Both the position numbers and the translations under genes were made by a program. The notes under the pieces are model-generated. The model did not search any database. It had not been told where the DNA came from and saw only the letters and a program-made list of their open reading frames with translations. Shown here one piece after another: positions 21,222 through 32,499 of a stretch of 64,000 nt of DNA. Each line of letters begins with the position of its first letter. The first letter of the stretch is position 1. This DNA is from Toxorhynchites rutilus septentrionalis (taxonomy: Eukaryota; Arthropoda; Insecta; Diptera; Culicidae). The stretch covers positions 113,892,035 through 113,956,034 of the forward strand of contig NC_073746.1 in assembly GCF_029784135.1 (NCBI RefSeq). Reading direction: 5' to 3'.

Positions 21222-22457
21222 GAGTAGTGCGGGGCAAAGGTGCGCACGGGGCAAAAGTGCGCATTGGCCTTTTTGAAGCAAACGAGCATAAAAATTTGAC
21301 AACACTGTATTCGTTTGGTACGTTATTACACCAGCAGCTCACACGTATATACAAGACACATTTCATGAAAGTGGCAGAAAGTTATGAGGTAAAAAGAGTT
21401 TTGTGATGTTTTGATCTAACTTTTTCAGTTTTGGAGATGACGATTTACACACCTGATATAACTGGAAAGTTCGAAACTATACTGTCAAGGAAGCCTTCTT
21501 TCTATAATAGATGATAGTGTGTATTAGTTTTTGTGAAAAAGTTCAAGAGGTTTTTTTCAAAAATTCGATCAGTTCAAAAAATGCTTGTGGGACAAAGGTG
21601 CGCAGTGGCTGTGGGGTAAAAGTTCGCACTAGCGTTTTGGTCTGAAAAAAATTTATAAAATGTTTCTAAGAAAATTTTTAACGGAATTCAAAAGAAGAAA
21701 ACTAATTTGAAGAAATGCACTCCAGAAATGCTCGCAATGGCCCGACTGAGGTCTATATAAATAAAAATAATTTAGTGTCCGTTCCTCACGATTTATCTCA
21801 AGAACGGAGCAACGGATTTAAACAGTCAGTATTAGGATTGATGCGTCTTAGTCTGCATCAGGTTTAAATGTCAAAAAGGAAATTATATACCGTGAGTATA
21901 GGAATAATTTATTTGGGAACTTGAGTGTTCGAAATGATTTATATGAATATATTAATTGTGGGTGGGATGAAGTTCGCCGGGTCTGCTAGTTTGTTAATAA
22001 AGACGAATTCTGTTTCAAATGTTGGATATTTTCGGATATTTTATATTGTCAGTCTCCTCCCTCCCAAAAACTTCCACGTGGTATGTACGACCATAACACC
22101 CACTCTTCTCCACCCATAAGAAACCATAGAACACTCCCCTCCTGCCTACTGGACGGTGCCTACACTCTCTAGTAATGATGTTTCTGCCGCTCCTGATGAT
22201 AAGCATCCAGTTTTGGTATAAGCTATTTCAGATATTTAATTCAATAAGTGTGCACTTTTTTTTTTTTTTGGATGTGTCTTTTTGTATTAAAATAGCTATT
22301 TGTCCAATTACAAACACAACTCGAGAAATGCTTGTACTACGTTTCGAAGGTAGTATATATAGTTACAATTTGGTAAGCAAACGGAATTTTATTTGCTTTT
22401 ATTTCAAGAGTTATTGGACGACAACAGTTAGGTGCGCACCTTTGCCCCGCATTTCTC
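21222..22457. mobile_element. Element A: TA-flanked inverted-repeat element with GGGGCAAA..TGCGCA motif
   Basis: The left end GAGTAGTGCGGGGCAAAGG and the right end (reverse complement GAGAAATGCGGGGCAAAGG) are flanked by TA (21220-21221, 22458-22459). The motif GGGGCAAAGGTGCGCA at the left end is repeated at once as GGGGCAAAAGTGCGCA (21249-21264) and again, decayed, at 21592-21607 and near 21614. There is no transposase. A Helitron-like insertion lies at 21752-21989. It shares end design with elements B and C. Confidence 0.7.
21752..21989 (+). mobile_element. Non-autonomous Helitron-like insertion
   Basis: It begins TCTATATAAATAAAAATAA and ends GCCGGGTCTGCTAG followed by T, fitting the Helitron rule 5'-TC ... 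CTRR-3' with a 3' T. Similar starts and ends are seen in many insect Helitron families. No clear 3' hairpin is visible and the 5' flanking base is G where A is expected, so the call is tentative. Confidence 0.4.
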
Positions 22458-22459
22458 TA

Positions 22460-24886
22460 TTATCAAAATATCAGAAGCCGATAATGAAGCGAAAACTTTC
22501 ATAAATTGTTTTACAATAATTTTTGATTGAATTTAATTTCCAAAAACTATTAATTGCAGCTTTTTACACTCTACCCCATTAACGTCCTCCTACGCAGGCA
22601 CAATGTTACAAATCTCGATGCGACAGACCAAAAATAGGTGGAACGCTAATTACTAGCTTCGGCGAGACTTTGAGACGCTGAAGGTGTGCGCTCACAGCGA
22701 GCATTCGGAAGGGGGAAATTAACCACTGGCAATATGGTGTGTTCTTTTTTTCCTGCGCTGGCGTTACTAACTAGACAGCGCCAAGACGCAAGTGGAATGC
22801 GTTGACAGAATGTCACGTTCCAGATTGTTGGCAAGCGGCCAGCACCTCCCACCGGTGAGGCTTGGTTCACGCCTATCCCCGCACGGTGTTCTCCGCCGAG
22901 AACGAATACCGCGACCGTTTGTGTTCCCGCCGATTACTCATGTAGTCAAGCGTAGGTCCCAAGTCGGTGTTTTTGTTTATGTTTTCAATCATGTTATTGC
23001 TTCTATTAATATCAATGGGCGAGGTTTGGGATATTGTTGGTGCATTCGCTTTACGGCTGTTAGTGCATACACTGTATTTTGTACATTGTTTAAGATAGAG
23101 GCCGAAAGCTGGTCCGTATTTATATTGTCTGTAGATAAAACAATATTTCTTGTACTACATGCAATGCCGTCTAGTCTATAAATCACCACATGTTCAATTT
23201 CCTGTCAGAAATTGACGCAATTTACAAATCATCAATCTGCGATAAGTCATCACCAACGCAGCGACCAAATTTGTCGGTCCCATTAAACGATGAAGATTAG
23301 CTGATCATGGTGCTCGCGGACACGGTGGTTAAATGACGAAGAAACCTAGAGAGCTCATCGGGTGTTCAGCGACCACAGCGATCTCGTTCACCATGTAAGG
23401 ATCCGGTGCACTTCCCCGAGGCGGGTGAGCTCGATAGAGTTTGAAGGTGTGTTGCTGTGCTGTGGACAACCAGCCGGCCGGCTGGTTGGCCGAACTCATG
23501 TTACTCTTTCAGTTTCGTGGTGGGCAGACCAAAAACTGACTGATGGAGCAAAGCTATACTCTCTCGAGAGCACCTTTCCTATCGACGAACACCGAAGCGG
23601 TAAAAAATTGCTAAAGAAAGCATGGAGCCAATATTTGCGAACGTAGGCGCATTAACGTAGTCAGGCAATAAATTTATACATCAATATTGGTCACTAGTGT
23701 GCAGGTTGGAGTGGATTGCCTTGAGGAGACGGTTGACGGCCGGAAGGGATGCACTTTACCGGTGAAAATTATCTCATCGCTCTACCCGTCTGTCGCATGA
23801 TGTGCTCGGTTGAGTAGAGTAGACCTTTGGGGTTGATTTATTACTTCAGTGTTCATTCTTACTCAAAATATTCGGTTTCTGGAAACCACCCGACAAAGTT
23901 GCGTAATCGGTGATGGGTAATTCATCAGCTTATGTACAATTTTGTTAACGAGTCGTTTATTCTCAAATTGGAAATTGTTATTCAAGAATTCACACATTTT
24001 TGACCAAAGCTAATTGGCGAGAAAACAAAATATGCATAATCAATACAATACAAGCAACGCTTCGTATGTTGTCTAATTAACACATTCCAGTCTATGACTG
24101 TTTCTTTCTACTTGCACATTTTCCCTGAGACCTGTTTCCATGCGAGAGAAAAAAAGCAGCATGTCGAATGCTCCCAGTGGCCAACTTTTATCCCATTGTA
24201 GATTTTGCATAAGAAACGGAGCGTGGGTGGCTTACTTCACCGGAAGGCAGTCTGATAAAAGGCACATGTCTCGCTCATTCATATGTAAACAAACCCAATC
24301 CGTTGCCCTTCCATTCCCTTTTGTTCCCACCGTTCGCTTCTAGTAGCAGGCATCTGCATCTGCTGACTACTGGTTAATGACCTATTATTTCATGCTACAA
24401 AAAGTTCACTTACAAATTGCTTGCTTTCCTCGTGACATCATATCTCGGAATGGGAGTGCACCGAAAAGATGTGAACACCATTTGATCTTATTTGTCACAT
24501 TTTGAAGAGTGTAAGATGATGCGTGGCAGTAGAGAAATTTGATCCCTTTGAAGTGCGTTTTATCGATTGGGCTGGAGCGGAAGACCAAGACAGTTTGGAA
24601 TATTTCATAATGTTACACATGTTAGCGCAGTGTAGTCACCGGCTTTTTGTTTTGGTTCGTTGAATAACACCTTCAGTATTCTGATTTAGTGACGGTGACT
24701 CAAACTCGAATACGTACGCCACCATGCAGATCTCTTTTAATTAGTTTTGAAAGTCGAGAACAAGCTTTCGAAACATTCTTTTTAGATAAAGTCATAGTGT
24801 TACATGAGAGTGGAAGGGTATGCTAACTGTTTTCGGAAAAGTGATTTTTATTTCTTAGAAAATGATTGTAGAGTCGTAAGGCAGTA
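22460..24886. other. Unassigned region of about 2.4 kb with somewhat higher G+C at 22640-23650
   Basis: This is one of the few stretches with no repeat ends that I recognise. Frames of 74-129 codons at 22646-22870, 22792-23181 and 23362-23646 do not resemble known proteins and lack obvious splice context. A perfect 22-bp palindrome sits at 23467-23488. Confidence 0.3.
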
Positions 24887-25085
24887 AGTTCTGCGCATAG
24901 TTGTCCCATGTTCCAAAATCAGCAACTGAGAAAAATGTTGTTTTTTGAAATACTGATAACAAACAATAAGTTTTCTGGTGTTTTCCAAAAGATTATGTAT
25001 AAAAACATCGTTTTCTGAAAAAGGGAGTGATCTGCAACACCTTTACAGAATATAAATCTCATTGTTATTCGGCATTCGCTAACAA
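24887..25085. repeat. Repeat fragment Z, copy 1 (GCGCATAGTTGTCCCATG)
   Basis: GTTCTGCGCATAGTTGTCCC (24889-24908) and the next 130 bp (TGTTGTTTTTTGAAA, GTTTTCTGGTGTTTTCC, AAAACATCGTTTTCTG) align with 32670-32812, where the end motif is inverted (ATGGGACAATTATGCGTAGA). Confidence 0.45.
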
Positions 25086-25113
25086 GGTGTACACGTGTTC
25101 TGTTAAACTTTTA

Positions 25114-26081
25114 GCGTAGAACTACGTCTTTCATTAAGGGTGTCAAATCAGAGAACAGGTCACGTTTTTATGAAAAAAGTTAACGTTAATAACTATTGTT
25201 GTCGCGAACGGATTTTGGCGATTTACATACCAAACGATTCGGAAATTCCCTAAAATACAATTACAATCCCATATTCTGTATATGGGTTAAATTGATGAAA
25301 ATTGGAAACATTCCCATTTCCTCACACATTTGTTCTGTTCATTTGTGTGCTTTCCCGAACAGAGCTGTCAAAAACGAGCAACTTATCGACGAGCAACGAA
25401 GGGGAAATCATAAGATGTAAAGTCTCCGTGAACAACGGAAAAGAAGAAGAACGAAGGGGAATATTTGCCTAAAGTATAAGCAGTGGATCTCGCTGAGGCA
25501 AACTTCATTCTTCGTGAGGACACCGGCTGGACAACACCGTTGCTGGGCGAGCTGGACGACGAGGGATCGAATGGTTTTCTTAAGAGGCAATGGGGGTGGA
25601 GGAGTAATATGAGGAAAGAGTAGAGTTTTCCAAGGGCCTTTTTGAAGGCTAGAGATGAATGAACTGAAGAAGTTTAAAGTCTCTTTAATTCAACACGTAC
25701 GTGTGCGTACGTGCGTGCTTCATAACCCGTACGTAAAAATAGTGCATCTTCGCTACGCGGAAACTCCATTTGTATCTGCTCCCATGTACATTGATCACGA
25801 TGCAACAATCGCCTAATTTTTTTATGCTATCATTGACGATTGTTTGGTGTTGCAAATTATGCAGCCATAATGATAAATATAAACAAGGTGGAGAAATAGC
25901 GGGAGGGAATTATTTACGCTAGGGTCTTAGTAATGAATCTCTGCTGAGTCTGCCAGTCACCAAACTGCTTTCAACTAGGATTGCATTTGCGCTAATCTTG
26001 ATCATAATAAAGTAGAGCTATTCTTTTCGAGTTTGTTGAGATCAACAGATAGAGTTTATTTCGCCTATTCAGTCATCAAGA
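25114..26081 (+). repeat. Family X copy 2, left part, interrupted by LINE copy 2
   Basis: It begins GCGTAGAACTACGTC (25114-25128), followed by GGTGTCAAATCAGAGAAC and AGTTAACGTTAATAACTATT, shared with 34487-34577. CACATTTGTTCTGTTCATTT is shared with X copies near 11402 and 34720. LINE copy 2 is inserted at 26096; the right part of the same X copy resumes at 32184. Apart from the LINE, this X copy would be about 1.25 kb. A 26-nt strictly alternating purine-pyrimidine tract lies at 25693-25718. Confidence 0.7.
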
Positions 26082-26173
26082 AAGTAAATGTCGTTTTTTT
26101 TTATTAATTCGTTTATTTTTACAGGCTCAGTTACTTAAGTTTAAAGGAGCCGAATTCTTAAATATATTTTTAA

Positions 26174-26176
<3 letters not shown>

Positions 26177-26212
<36 letters not shown>
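26177..26212. repeat. (TA)18 microsatellite in the 3' UTR of LINE copy 2
   Basis: Thirty-six bases of uninterrupted TA lie where copy 1 has only AATATATATAC. This is a post-insertion expansion or a polymorphism carried by the source element. Confidence 0.9.
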
Positions 26213-26215
<3 letters not shown>

Positions 26216-26466
26216 AATTTTCTTACATCTATGGTTAGTAAGGTGGAAAACCGATTACTCGCGGTGTACTCGAGTTTAGAAGGGTGACATATTTTTAGGA
26301 GAAGGATGGGATATAAGCAAATTGTAACAATGTTGATGAGCACTCAATTCTTAAATCTATTCGTATATCTATAGTTTATTTACATTTCAACTTATTCTAC
26401 TATTTATAGCAAGGGGACGAATTACCCGCAAAGGAAGGAAAGGAGGGTATAAGGATGTAGGGACAA

Positions 26467-29400
26467 TCACACACGAAGATCTATAGCTTTAAGGAAAACA
26501 TATATATGGGACATGTAATCAAGGTCTAACCGAGCCAACACATCTCTCACCGGCACATTGGGCTGTCTTCCTCGGGCCCGAAGGGAGTTTTCTAAATTCG
26601 ATCTGGCGACCAGATACACCTCGCACGACCAAACAACGTGCTCAATGTCGTGATAACCTTGGCCACAAACGCAGAGATTGCTGCTGGCAAGATTGAAACG
26701 GAAGAGTAGTGCATCTAACGAACAGTGATTGGACATGAGTCGGGAGAAGGTGCGAATAAAGTCCCGACTCAAATCCAGACTTTTGAACCACGGTTTGAGG
26801 CTTACCTTTGGGATAATCGAGTGAAACCACCGGCCCAATTCATCTTCATTCCACTTGAGTTGCCAGTTAGCGATGGTATTTTTGCGAACTAAAGAATAAA
26901 ATTCATTGAAGGCGATTTGACGCTGATATATATCGCCTTCAATTGCACCTACCTTTGCCAATGAGTCAGCCCTCTCATTACCCGGAATTGAGCAATGTGA
27001 AGGGACCCAGACAAAGGTAATGACATAACAGCGTCTGGATAAAGCACTCAAAATTTCTCGTATTCTCTCAAGGAAGTACGGCGAGTGCTTTTCCGGCCTC
27101 ACTGAACGGATAGCTTCGACAGAGCTAAGACTATCCGTTACAATGTAATAGTGTTCAACAGGTCGTGAGGCGACGCTGTCCAGCGCCCAGTATATCGCTG
27201 CCAATTCAGCAATATATACCGAGCAAGGATTCTGAAGACTGTGTGAGGTGCTAAAAATACGTTGAACACTCCAAATCCTGTGGACTCATTCATAGAGGAC
27301 CCATCAGTAAAGTACATATTATCACAATTGACACGCCCATACTTTGCATTGAAGATTGTAGGAACGAACCCCAATCTAAGATAATCTGGATTTTCATGGA
27401 TTTTCTCCTTCATGAACAGATCGAAATGTACAGAGGAATTGATGTAGTCAGGAAAACAAACACGGTTGGGAATATACGAAGAAGGAACAACCTGCATAGA
27501 AGTGAATTCATGATATGAACTCATGAATCTAGAATGAAAATTTAGCTCGATCAATTGCTCAAAATTTCCGATCACCAATGGATTCATAACCTTACACCGG
27601 ATGAGGAACCGAAGAGATAATAAATTGAAGCCATCTTTTAGTGGGAGTACGCCTGCCAAAACCTCGAGACTCATGGTATGCGTTGAGGGCATACATCCCA
27701 ACGCAATACGGAGACAAAGATACTGAATTCGCTCGAGTTTAATGAGGTGTGTTTTGGCAGCTGATTGAAAACAGAAACTGCCATACTCCATCACTGAGAG
27801 AATAGTTGTTCGATACAACATAATAAGATCTTCGGGATGGGCTCCCCACCAGGTGCCGGTAATTGTACGGAGAAAGTTTATTCTTTGTTGACATTTTTTA
27901 CTCAGATACCTAATATGGGCCCCCCAAGTACATTTGGAGTCGAACCAGACCCCAAGATACTTGAATGACATAGCATGAGTGATCGGTTTACCCAAAAGTT
28001 GAAGCTTTGGTTTTGCTGGTCTATGCTTCCTAGAAAAAACCACCATCTCTGTTTTCTCCGTGGAGAATTCGATCCCTAGCCCAATGGCCCAGGTTGAAAA
28101 ATTGTTCAAAGTATCTTGTAAGGGTCCTTGCAGGTCGGATTCGTTTGATCCTACGACAGACACCACTCCATCATCTGCAAGTTGTCTTAGGCTGCAATTT
28201 TGTGTAAGGCAATTGTCAATGTCGCTTACGTAGAAGTTGTACAAAAGGGGGCTTAAACATGAGCCCTGGGGGAGGCCCATGTAAGAGACCCGACTTACTG
28301 CCGAATCTCCATGAGAAAAGTTCAAATGTTTCTCACAAAGCAAGTTATATAACATATTATTCAATAGAGGCGGCAGTCCCCGAGAGTGTAATTTGTCTGA
28401 CAAAACCTCTATTGAAACAGAATCAAAGGCCCCCTTTATGTCCAAGAATACTGAAGCCATTTGTTTTTTTTCGGCGTAAGCCATTTGAATTTCTGAAGAA
28501 AGCAACGCAAGACAATCATTCGTCCCCTTGCCCCTGCGGAACCCATATTGTGTATCTGAGAGTAGGCCATTCGTTTCAACCCATCGATCAAGGCGAAACA
28601 AGATCATTTTCTCCAACAATTTCCGTATACAAGACAGCATTGCTATTGGGCGGTACGAATTGAAGTCGGACGCGGGTTTTCCGGGTTTTTGAATAGCTAT
28701 AACTCGTACTTGTCTCCAATCATCTGGAACAATATTATGCTCCAGAAACCGATTGAATAAGTTCAACAAGCGATGTTTCGCCACATCAGGGAGATTTTTC
28801 AGCAAGTTGAACTTAATTCTATCCGATCCCGGAGCAGAATTGTTACATGAAAGGAGAGCAAGAGAGAATTCTACCATCGAAAACTCGGAATCAAGATCGC
28901 ACCTATCTTGTGGTATATCTCGAACAATTTTTTGCACAGGAGCGAAATCAGGACAAACCTTCCGTGCAAAATTAAAAATCCATCGATGTGAATATTCTTC
29001 GCTTTCATTCGTTGAAGAGCGATTTCTCATGTTTCGAGCCACTTTCCATAATTTTTTCATTGACGTTTCTCGTGACAAACCTCCCACGAAATTTCGCCAA
29101 TAAGCACGTTTTTTCCCTTTGATCAAGTTTTTAAATTGATTTTCAAGGTCCAAATACGTCTGAAAATTTTCAGGGGTTCCACGTTTCCGAAAAGCTTTAA
29201 ATGCATTCGATTTTTCTACATAAAGCTTGGAACATATGCTATCCCACCATGGATTGGGAGGCCTTCGACGAATAGTGGAACCTGGGATGGGTTTCGTTTG
29301 AGCGCGAACCGCGCTGTCATAGATCAAACGAGAAAGGAAGTTATACTCCTCCAATGGAGGTAAACCATCTCTGGAATTGATGGCTAGAGCAATCGCGTCC

Positions 29401-30149
29401 GAATATTTTTTCCAGTCAATGTGTCTTGTGAGGTCATATGCCATGTTTATAGATTCTGAAGAATTCGACCCAATGGTGATGGAAATTTTGATTGGCAAGT
29501 GATCACTACCGTTGGGGTCCTGGATTACATTCCACTTGCAATCTAACGATAGTGAATTCGAGCAAAGCGAGAGGTCAAGAGCACTTGGGTTAGCAGGAGG
29601 TTTAGGCACACGTGTTGTTTCCCCAGTGTTCAAAACGGTCATATTGAAGTTGTTACAAAGGTCATATATCAACAATGAACGATTATCGTCGTACTGTTCC
29701 CCCCAGGCAGTTCCGTGAGAGTTGAAGTCTCCCAAAATCAATCGTGGCTCTGGAAGAAGTGAGCACATGTCATCAAGTTGTTTGCGGCTAACCGCAGCTC
29801 TCGGAGGCCAATACAAGCTGACAATACAGAGGTCTTTGCCTCTGATGTTTGCATGACAAGCAACAGCTTCGATCCCTCCAATAGGTGGAAGGTCAATTCG
29901 AAAAAATGAGTGGCACTTATTGATCCCCAATAGTACCCCTCCGTATCTGTCATCGCGGTCCAAGCGTATAATATTAAAATCGTGGAAAGAGATATCATCT
30001 CGCGAAGAAAGCCAAGTTTCGGACAGAGCAAAAACATCACAATTGAAGTTATGAATTAAAAATTTGAATGTATCCAATTTAGGGATAAGACTACGACAAT
30101 TCCACTGAAAAACAGTGATATCTCCGACCTCTCTATCTAAATTAGACAT
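26467..30149 (-). pseudogene. LINE ORF2 (EN-RT-RNase H), copy 2, broken by one frameshift
   Basis: It reads from ATG at 30149 (MSNLDREVGD), overlapping the ORF1 stop as ATGTCTAA just as in copy 1. Endonuclease and RT motifs are complete (ALSETWL, LGDFNSHG, FLDIKGAFD, GLPQGSCLSPLLYN, LADD). Within RNase H, after FTDGSSMNESTGFGVFN, one base is missing near 27252-27258: an A run of 5 plus TA where the reverse complement of copy 1 has an A run of 6 plus TT. The frame then ends at 27138. The remaining 245 codons (AELAA-like region, TDSLSS, NERADSLAK, zinc knuckle) continue in another frame to 26467. RT activity might survive in a truncated protein; a complete RNase H would not. Confidence 0.92.
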
Positions 30150-31667
30150 CAAGAGAGATAATCATTGCAAGGAGGGGCCATGTTTGCATCAATTGCTGTA
30201 AAATTGTCTTTAATACTGGAAGCATTGAGATGACGAGGGTTCTGATGGAGTCGGAAACATTAAAACACTTGAAGATTTGATCCAAAAGGTCAGACAACTT
30301 TATAAATCCCGATTGGGAAGTTGAGCTGGACGGAAAAACAGGGACAGTTGGGGTTTTTGATGTCCCCTCGAGTGCTGGGTCGTTCGAAGGTGAACTATTC
30401 CCACGGAAGCCAGGAGGAACCTGATTTTGCTTGTCCGCTGCACTCGGTTTTTTAGGCAAGCTAACTGGGGGTATCACCGCGGGGACTTGTTCTTGAACTT
30501 TGGGAGTGGTCACACGCTAGCTGTGTCCGCTTCCATTTCATCAACTGGCAACGTGGAAAAGCTATTGTGTGTTGAGATTGGTTGTTGTTGTTGTTGGGCC
30601 AGTGGAGAAGCGCCCTTTAAAATTTCCGCAAAAGTGCGTTTCGAGCGTTCCTTTAAAGAGCGCTTCTGTTTCTCCCAGCGACTCTTGTAAGTTTCACAAG
30701 CTGAGAGCGCGTGTGGGGATCCTCCGCAATATGGACACTTATGCTCAGTCGCACTGCAGGATTTCCCCTCATGTTGCTCTCCACAAGTGGCACAGCGCTC
30801 CTTGTTGGCACAATAATCTGAAGTGTGACCAACTGACTTGCATTTGTTGCAAGTCATGGGCTTTGGCACGAAGAGTCGCACAGGTAGTCTCAATTTGTCC
30901 ACCATAACGTAGTCAGGGAGGGCGGCACCAGTAAAGGTGACTCGAAACGAGTCTGACGGCGTAAATTTAGTTTGGTCCCCATCATGGGAGAGTTTCCCGA
31001 GTTGGCGACAGTCCAAGATCTTTACTTCCATTGAGGGAAGCTTCTTGAACTTGCCTTTTCCTTCTTTTTTTATTTGTTCGCTCGTCAGACCCGTTTCAGT
31101 TATCACCCCCTCAATTTCTACGTTATGGGAGGGTATAAATGTTCTATATTCGAGAGTGAAGTGTTGGTCAGCAACAATCTCGTTTGCGTGTTTCCGTTCA
31201 TTCACGACAACCCGCAATTTGTTCGGTCTAACCCTGCGAATTTCAGATACAGAAGTGTATCTGGCCAGATCTTTCATGATCTGAATCACGTTAAGGCTTT
31301 TTCCTTTTGGTTTTGGCCTGAGGAAAACAACCCACGGGCCAGTTCCAGGTGCATCTTCTGGATAAACTCTGACACGTGGAGCGGAAACAACAGAGGGAGA
31401 AGACGAGGACGAGGACGAGGATTGGGTTGGATCTGAAACATCAGAAGGGTGAAGCGAAATCGATGATGGGAGAGGGGGAGTGGAAGTAACAGTCGGTTCA
31501 GAAGGGAGGCTTGCTATTTTCTTAGAGGGGGGCTTGGAAGGATGAGCAGATTCGTCCCCAGAAGAATTATCTTCTTTTTGAGGGACTCGTTTATGTTTTT
31601 TCCCAGATCTTAAATGGGATTCATTATCGGAGATCTCCATCTCTGGAGATCCTCCACTATCCTCCAT
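30142..31667 (-). pseudogene. LINE ORF1, copy 2, truncated by a 43-bp deletion
   Basis: It starts at ATG 31667 (MEDSGGSPEMEISDNES), the first ATG after the 5' end. The first 385 codons include a Ser-rich N-terminus, the domain GPWVVFLRPKPKGK and three zinc knuckles (CNKCKSVGHTSDYC, CATCGEQHEGKSC, CPYCGGSPHALSAC). After MEADTAS a 43-bp deletion relative to copy 1 shifts the frame and gives an immediate TGA at 30510-30512. The former C-terminal part (TTPKVQ... to LDV stop) remains open at 30142-30513. The zinc knuckles are retained, but the stop now lies about 360 nt before the ORF2 start, so ORF2 reinitiation would be uncoupled. Confidence 0.9.
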
Positions 31668-32169
31668 CTTACAAAAATTTCTGTCTTATTTCTAATATAT
31701 TATTGATTTTAACAATAATCTCGGAAAAAAAATTACAAAACAAAAATAAATTATGATAATAATATTAAACAATGAACAAATGAGTTGAATAATAATATTA
31801 ATATTAAATATGTGTACCTTAAAATAAAAGTTGTTCCGATACTGCGCTCTACTGCCCTAACCAGGGAGAGACAGAGGCTACGCGCTATGGATCAACACAA
31901 TAGCGCAAGAATAGCTCACACGGTCACGTGATGATAATTCCCGTTAACGACAGCCACACGATGGCGATCCCGTTATGCCGATGTTCAACAGCCGCCAAGG
32001 GCTGCAAGCTGCAAGAGCGCTGCTTCCTTTGTTCCACTTCACAAAAGGTCAATTCGAAAGCGGACAGCAATGACCTTCACTCGTACACTATACCAATCGC
32101 ACAATAGTAAAAGTGGCAACGCACAATAACGACACTGAACTTTACTCGTCAAGAGTTGGATAGCGAATG
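31668..32169 (-). other. 5' UTR of LINE copy 2
   Basis: 502 nt without any ATG, composed of a G+C-richer first part (31835-32169) and an A+T-rich part next to ORF1. It shows no similarity by eye to the 354-nt 5' UTR of copy 1 beyond the first five bases CATTC. Confidence 0.85.
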
Positions 32170-32170
32170 A
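32137..32170 (-). promoter_or_regulatory. Internal Inr + DPE promoter of LINE copy 2
   Basis: On the minus strand the element starts TCATTC (the T comes from the target site, A+1 at 32168). At +28 to +32 (32141-32137) lies AGTTC, matching the DPE consensus RGWYV. The spacing is identical to copy 1 although the intervening sequence is unrelated. Confidence 0.7.
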
Positions 32171-32183
32171 AGTAAATGTCGTT

Positions 32184-32480
32184 GTCGTAAAAATGTTCTT
32201 TTGTATGTGATTTGGTTTTGTTTGCCAGTAGCAAAACTTTCTCCACTAAGAATGACAGCTGCGCTTATCTCGAGCATGTATTGTTCTGCGAGCACAAGAG
32301 TGAATCATTAAACAACTATCGTCAAATGATTCTACAATAAAAAAACATTTCAGGTCGACCAAACTGGTAGAATGATTATTTCAAAATTTTCGTAGCATTA
32401 TAAAATATTATCCACAGTTATAACCAAGCGACTTGAATTAAACTACAGCGTAGTTCTACGTCAACAATGCGGTCCTGTCT
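32184..32480 (+). repeat. Family X copy 2, right part
   Basis: It continues the X copy begun at 25114: TGTATTGTTCTGCGAGC, ATTTCAGGTCGACCAAAC, TAGCATTATAAAATATTATC, palindromic end GCGTAGTTCTACGTC and tail AACAATGCGGTCCTGTC then TTGAACACAACC. Confidence 0.7.
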
Positions 32481-32499
32481 TGAACACAACCTGCTATAT

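Larger units (their letters stand above)
26096..32169 (-). mobile_element. Full-length I-group LINE retrotransposon, copy 2 (inactivated)
   Basis: About 6.1 kb on the minus strand, flanked by a perfect 14-bp target duplication AAGTAAATGTCGTT (26082-26095, 32170-32183). The 3' end (plus-strand view) is a T run then ATTAATTCGTTTATTTTTAC, matching the copy 1 tail. ORF2 and the C-terminal half of ORF1 are nearly identical to copy 1. The 5' UTR (about 500 nt, no ATG) and the ORF1 N-terminus are different. It is disabled by a 43-bp deletion in ORF1 and a 1-nt deletion in ORF2. Confidence 0.95.

Noticed and set aside
26467..27204. Separate 245-codon RNase H gene on the minus strand
   Set aside because: It is the 3' part of LINE copy 2 ORF2 after a 1-nt frameshift.
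30142..30513. Separate 123-codon gene on the minus strand
   Set aside because: It is the C-terminal part of LINE copy 2 ORF1, cut off by the 43-bp deletion.
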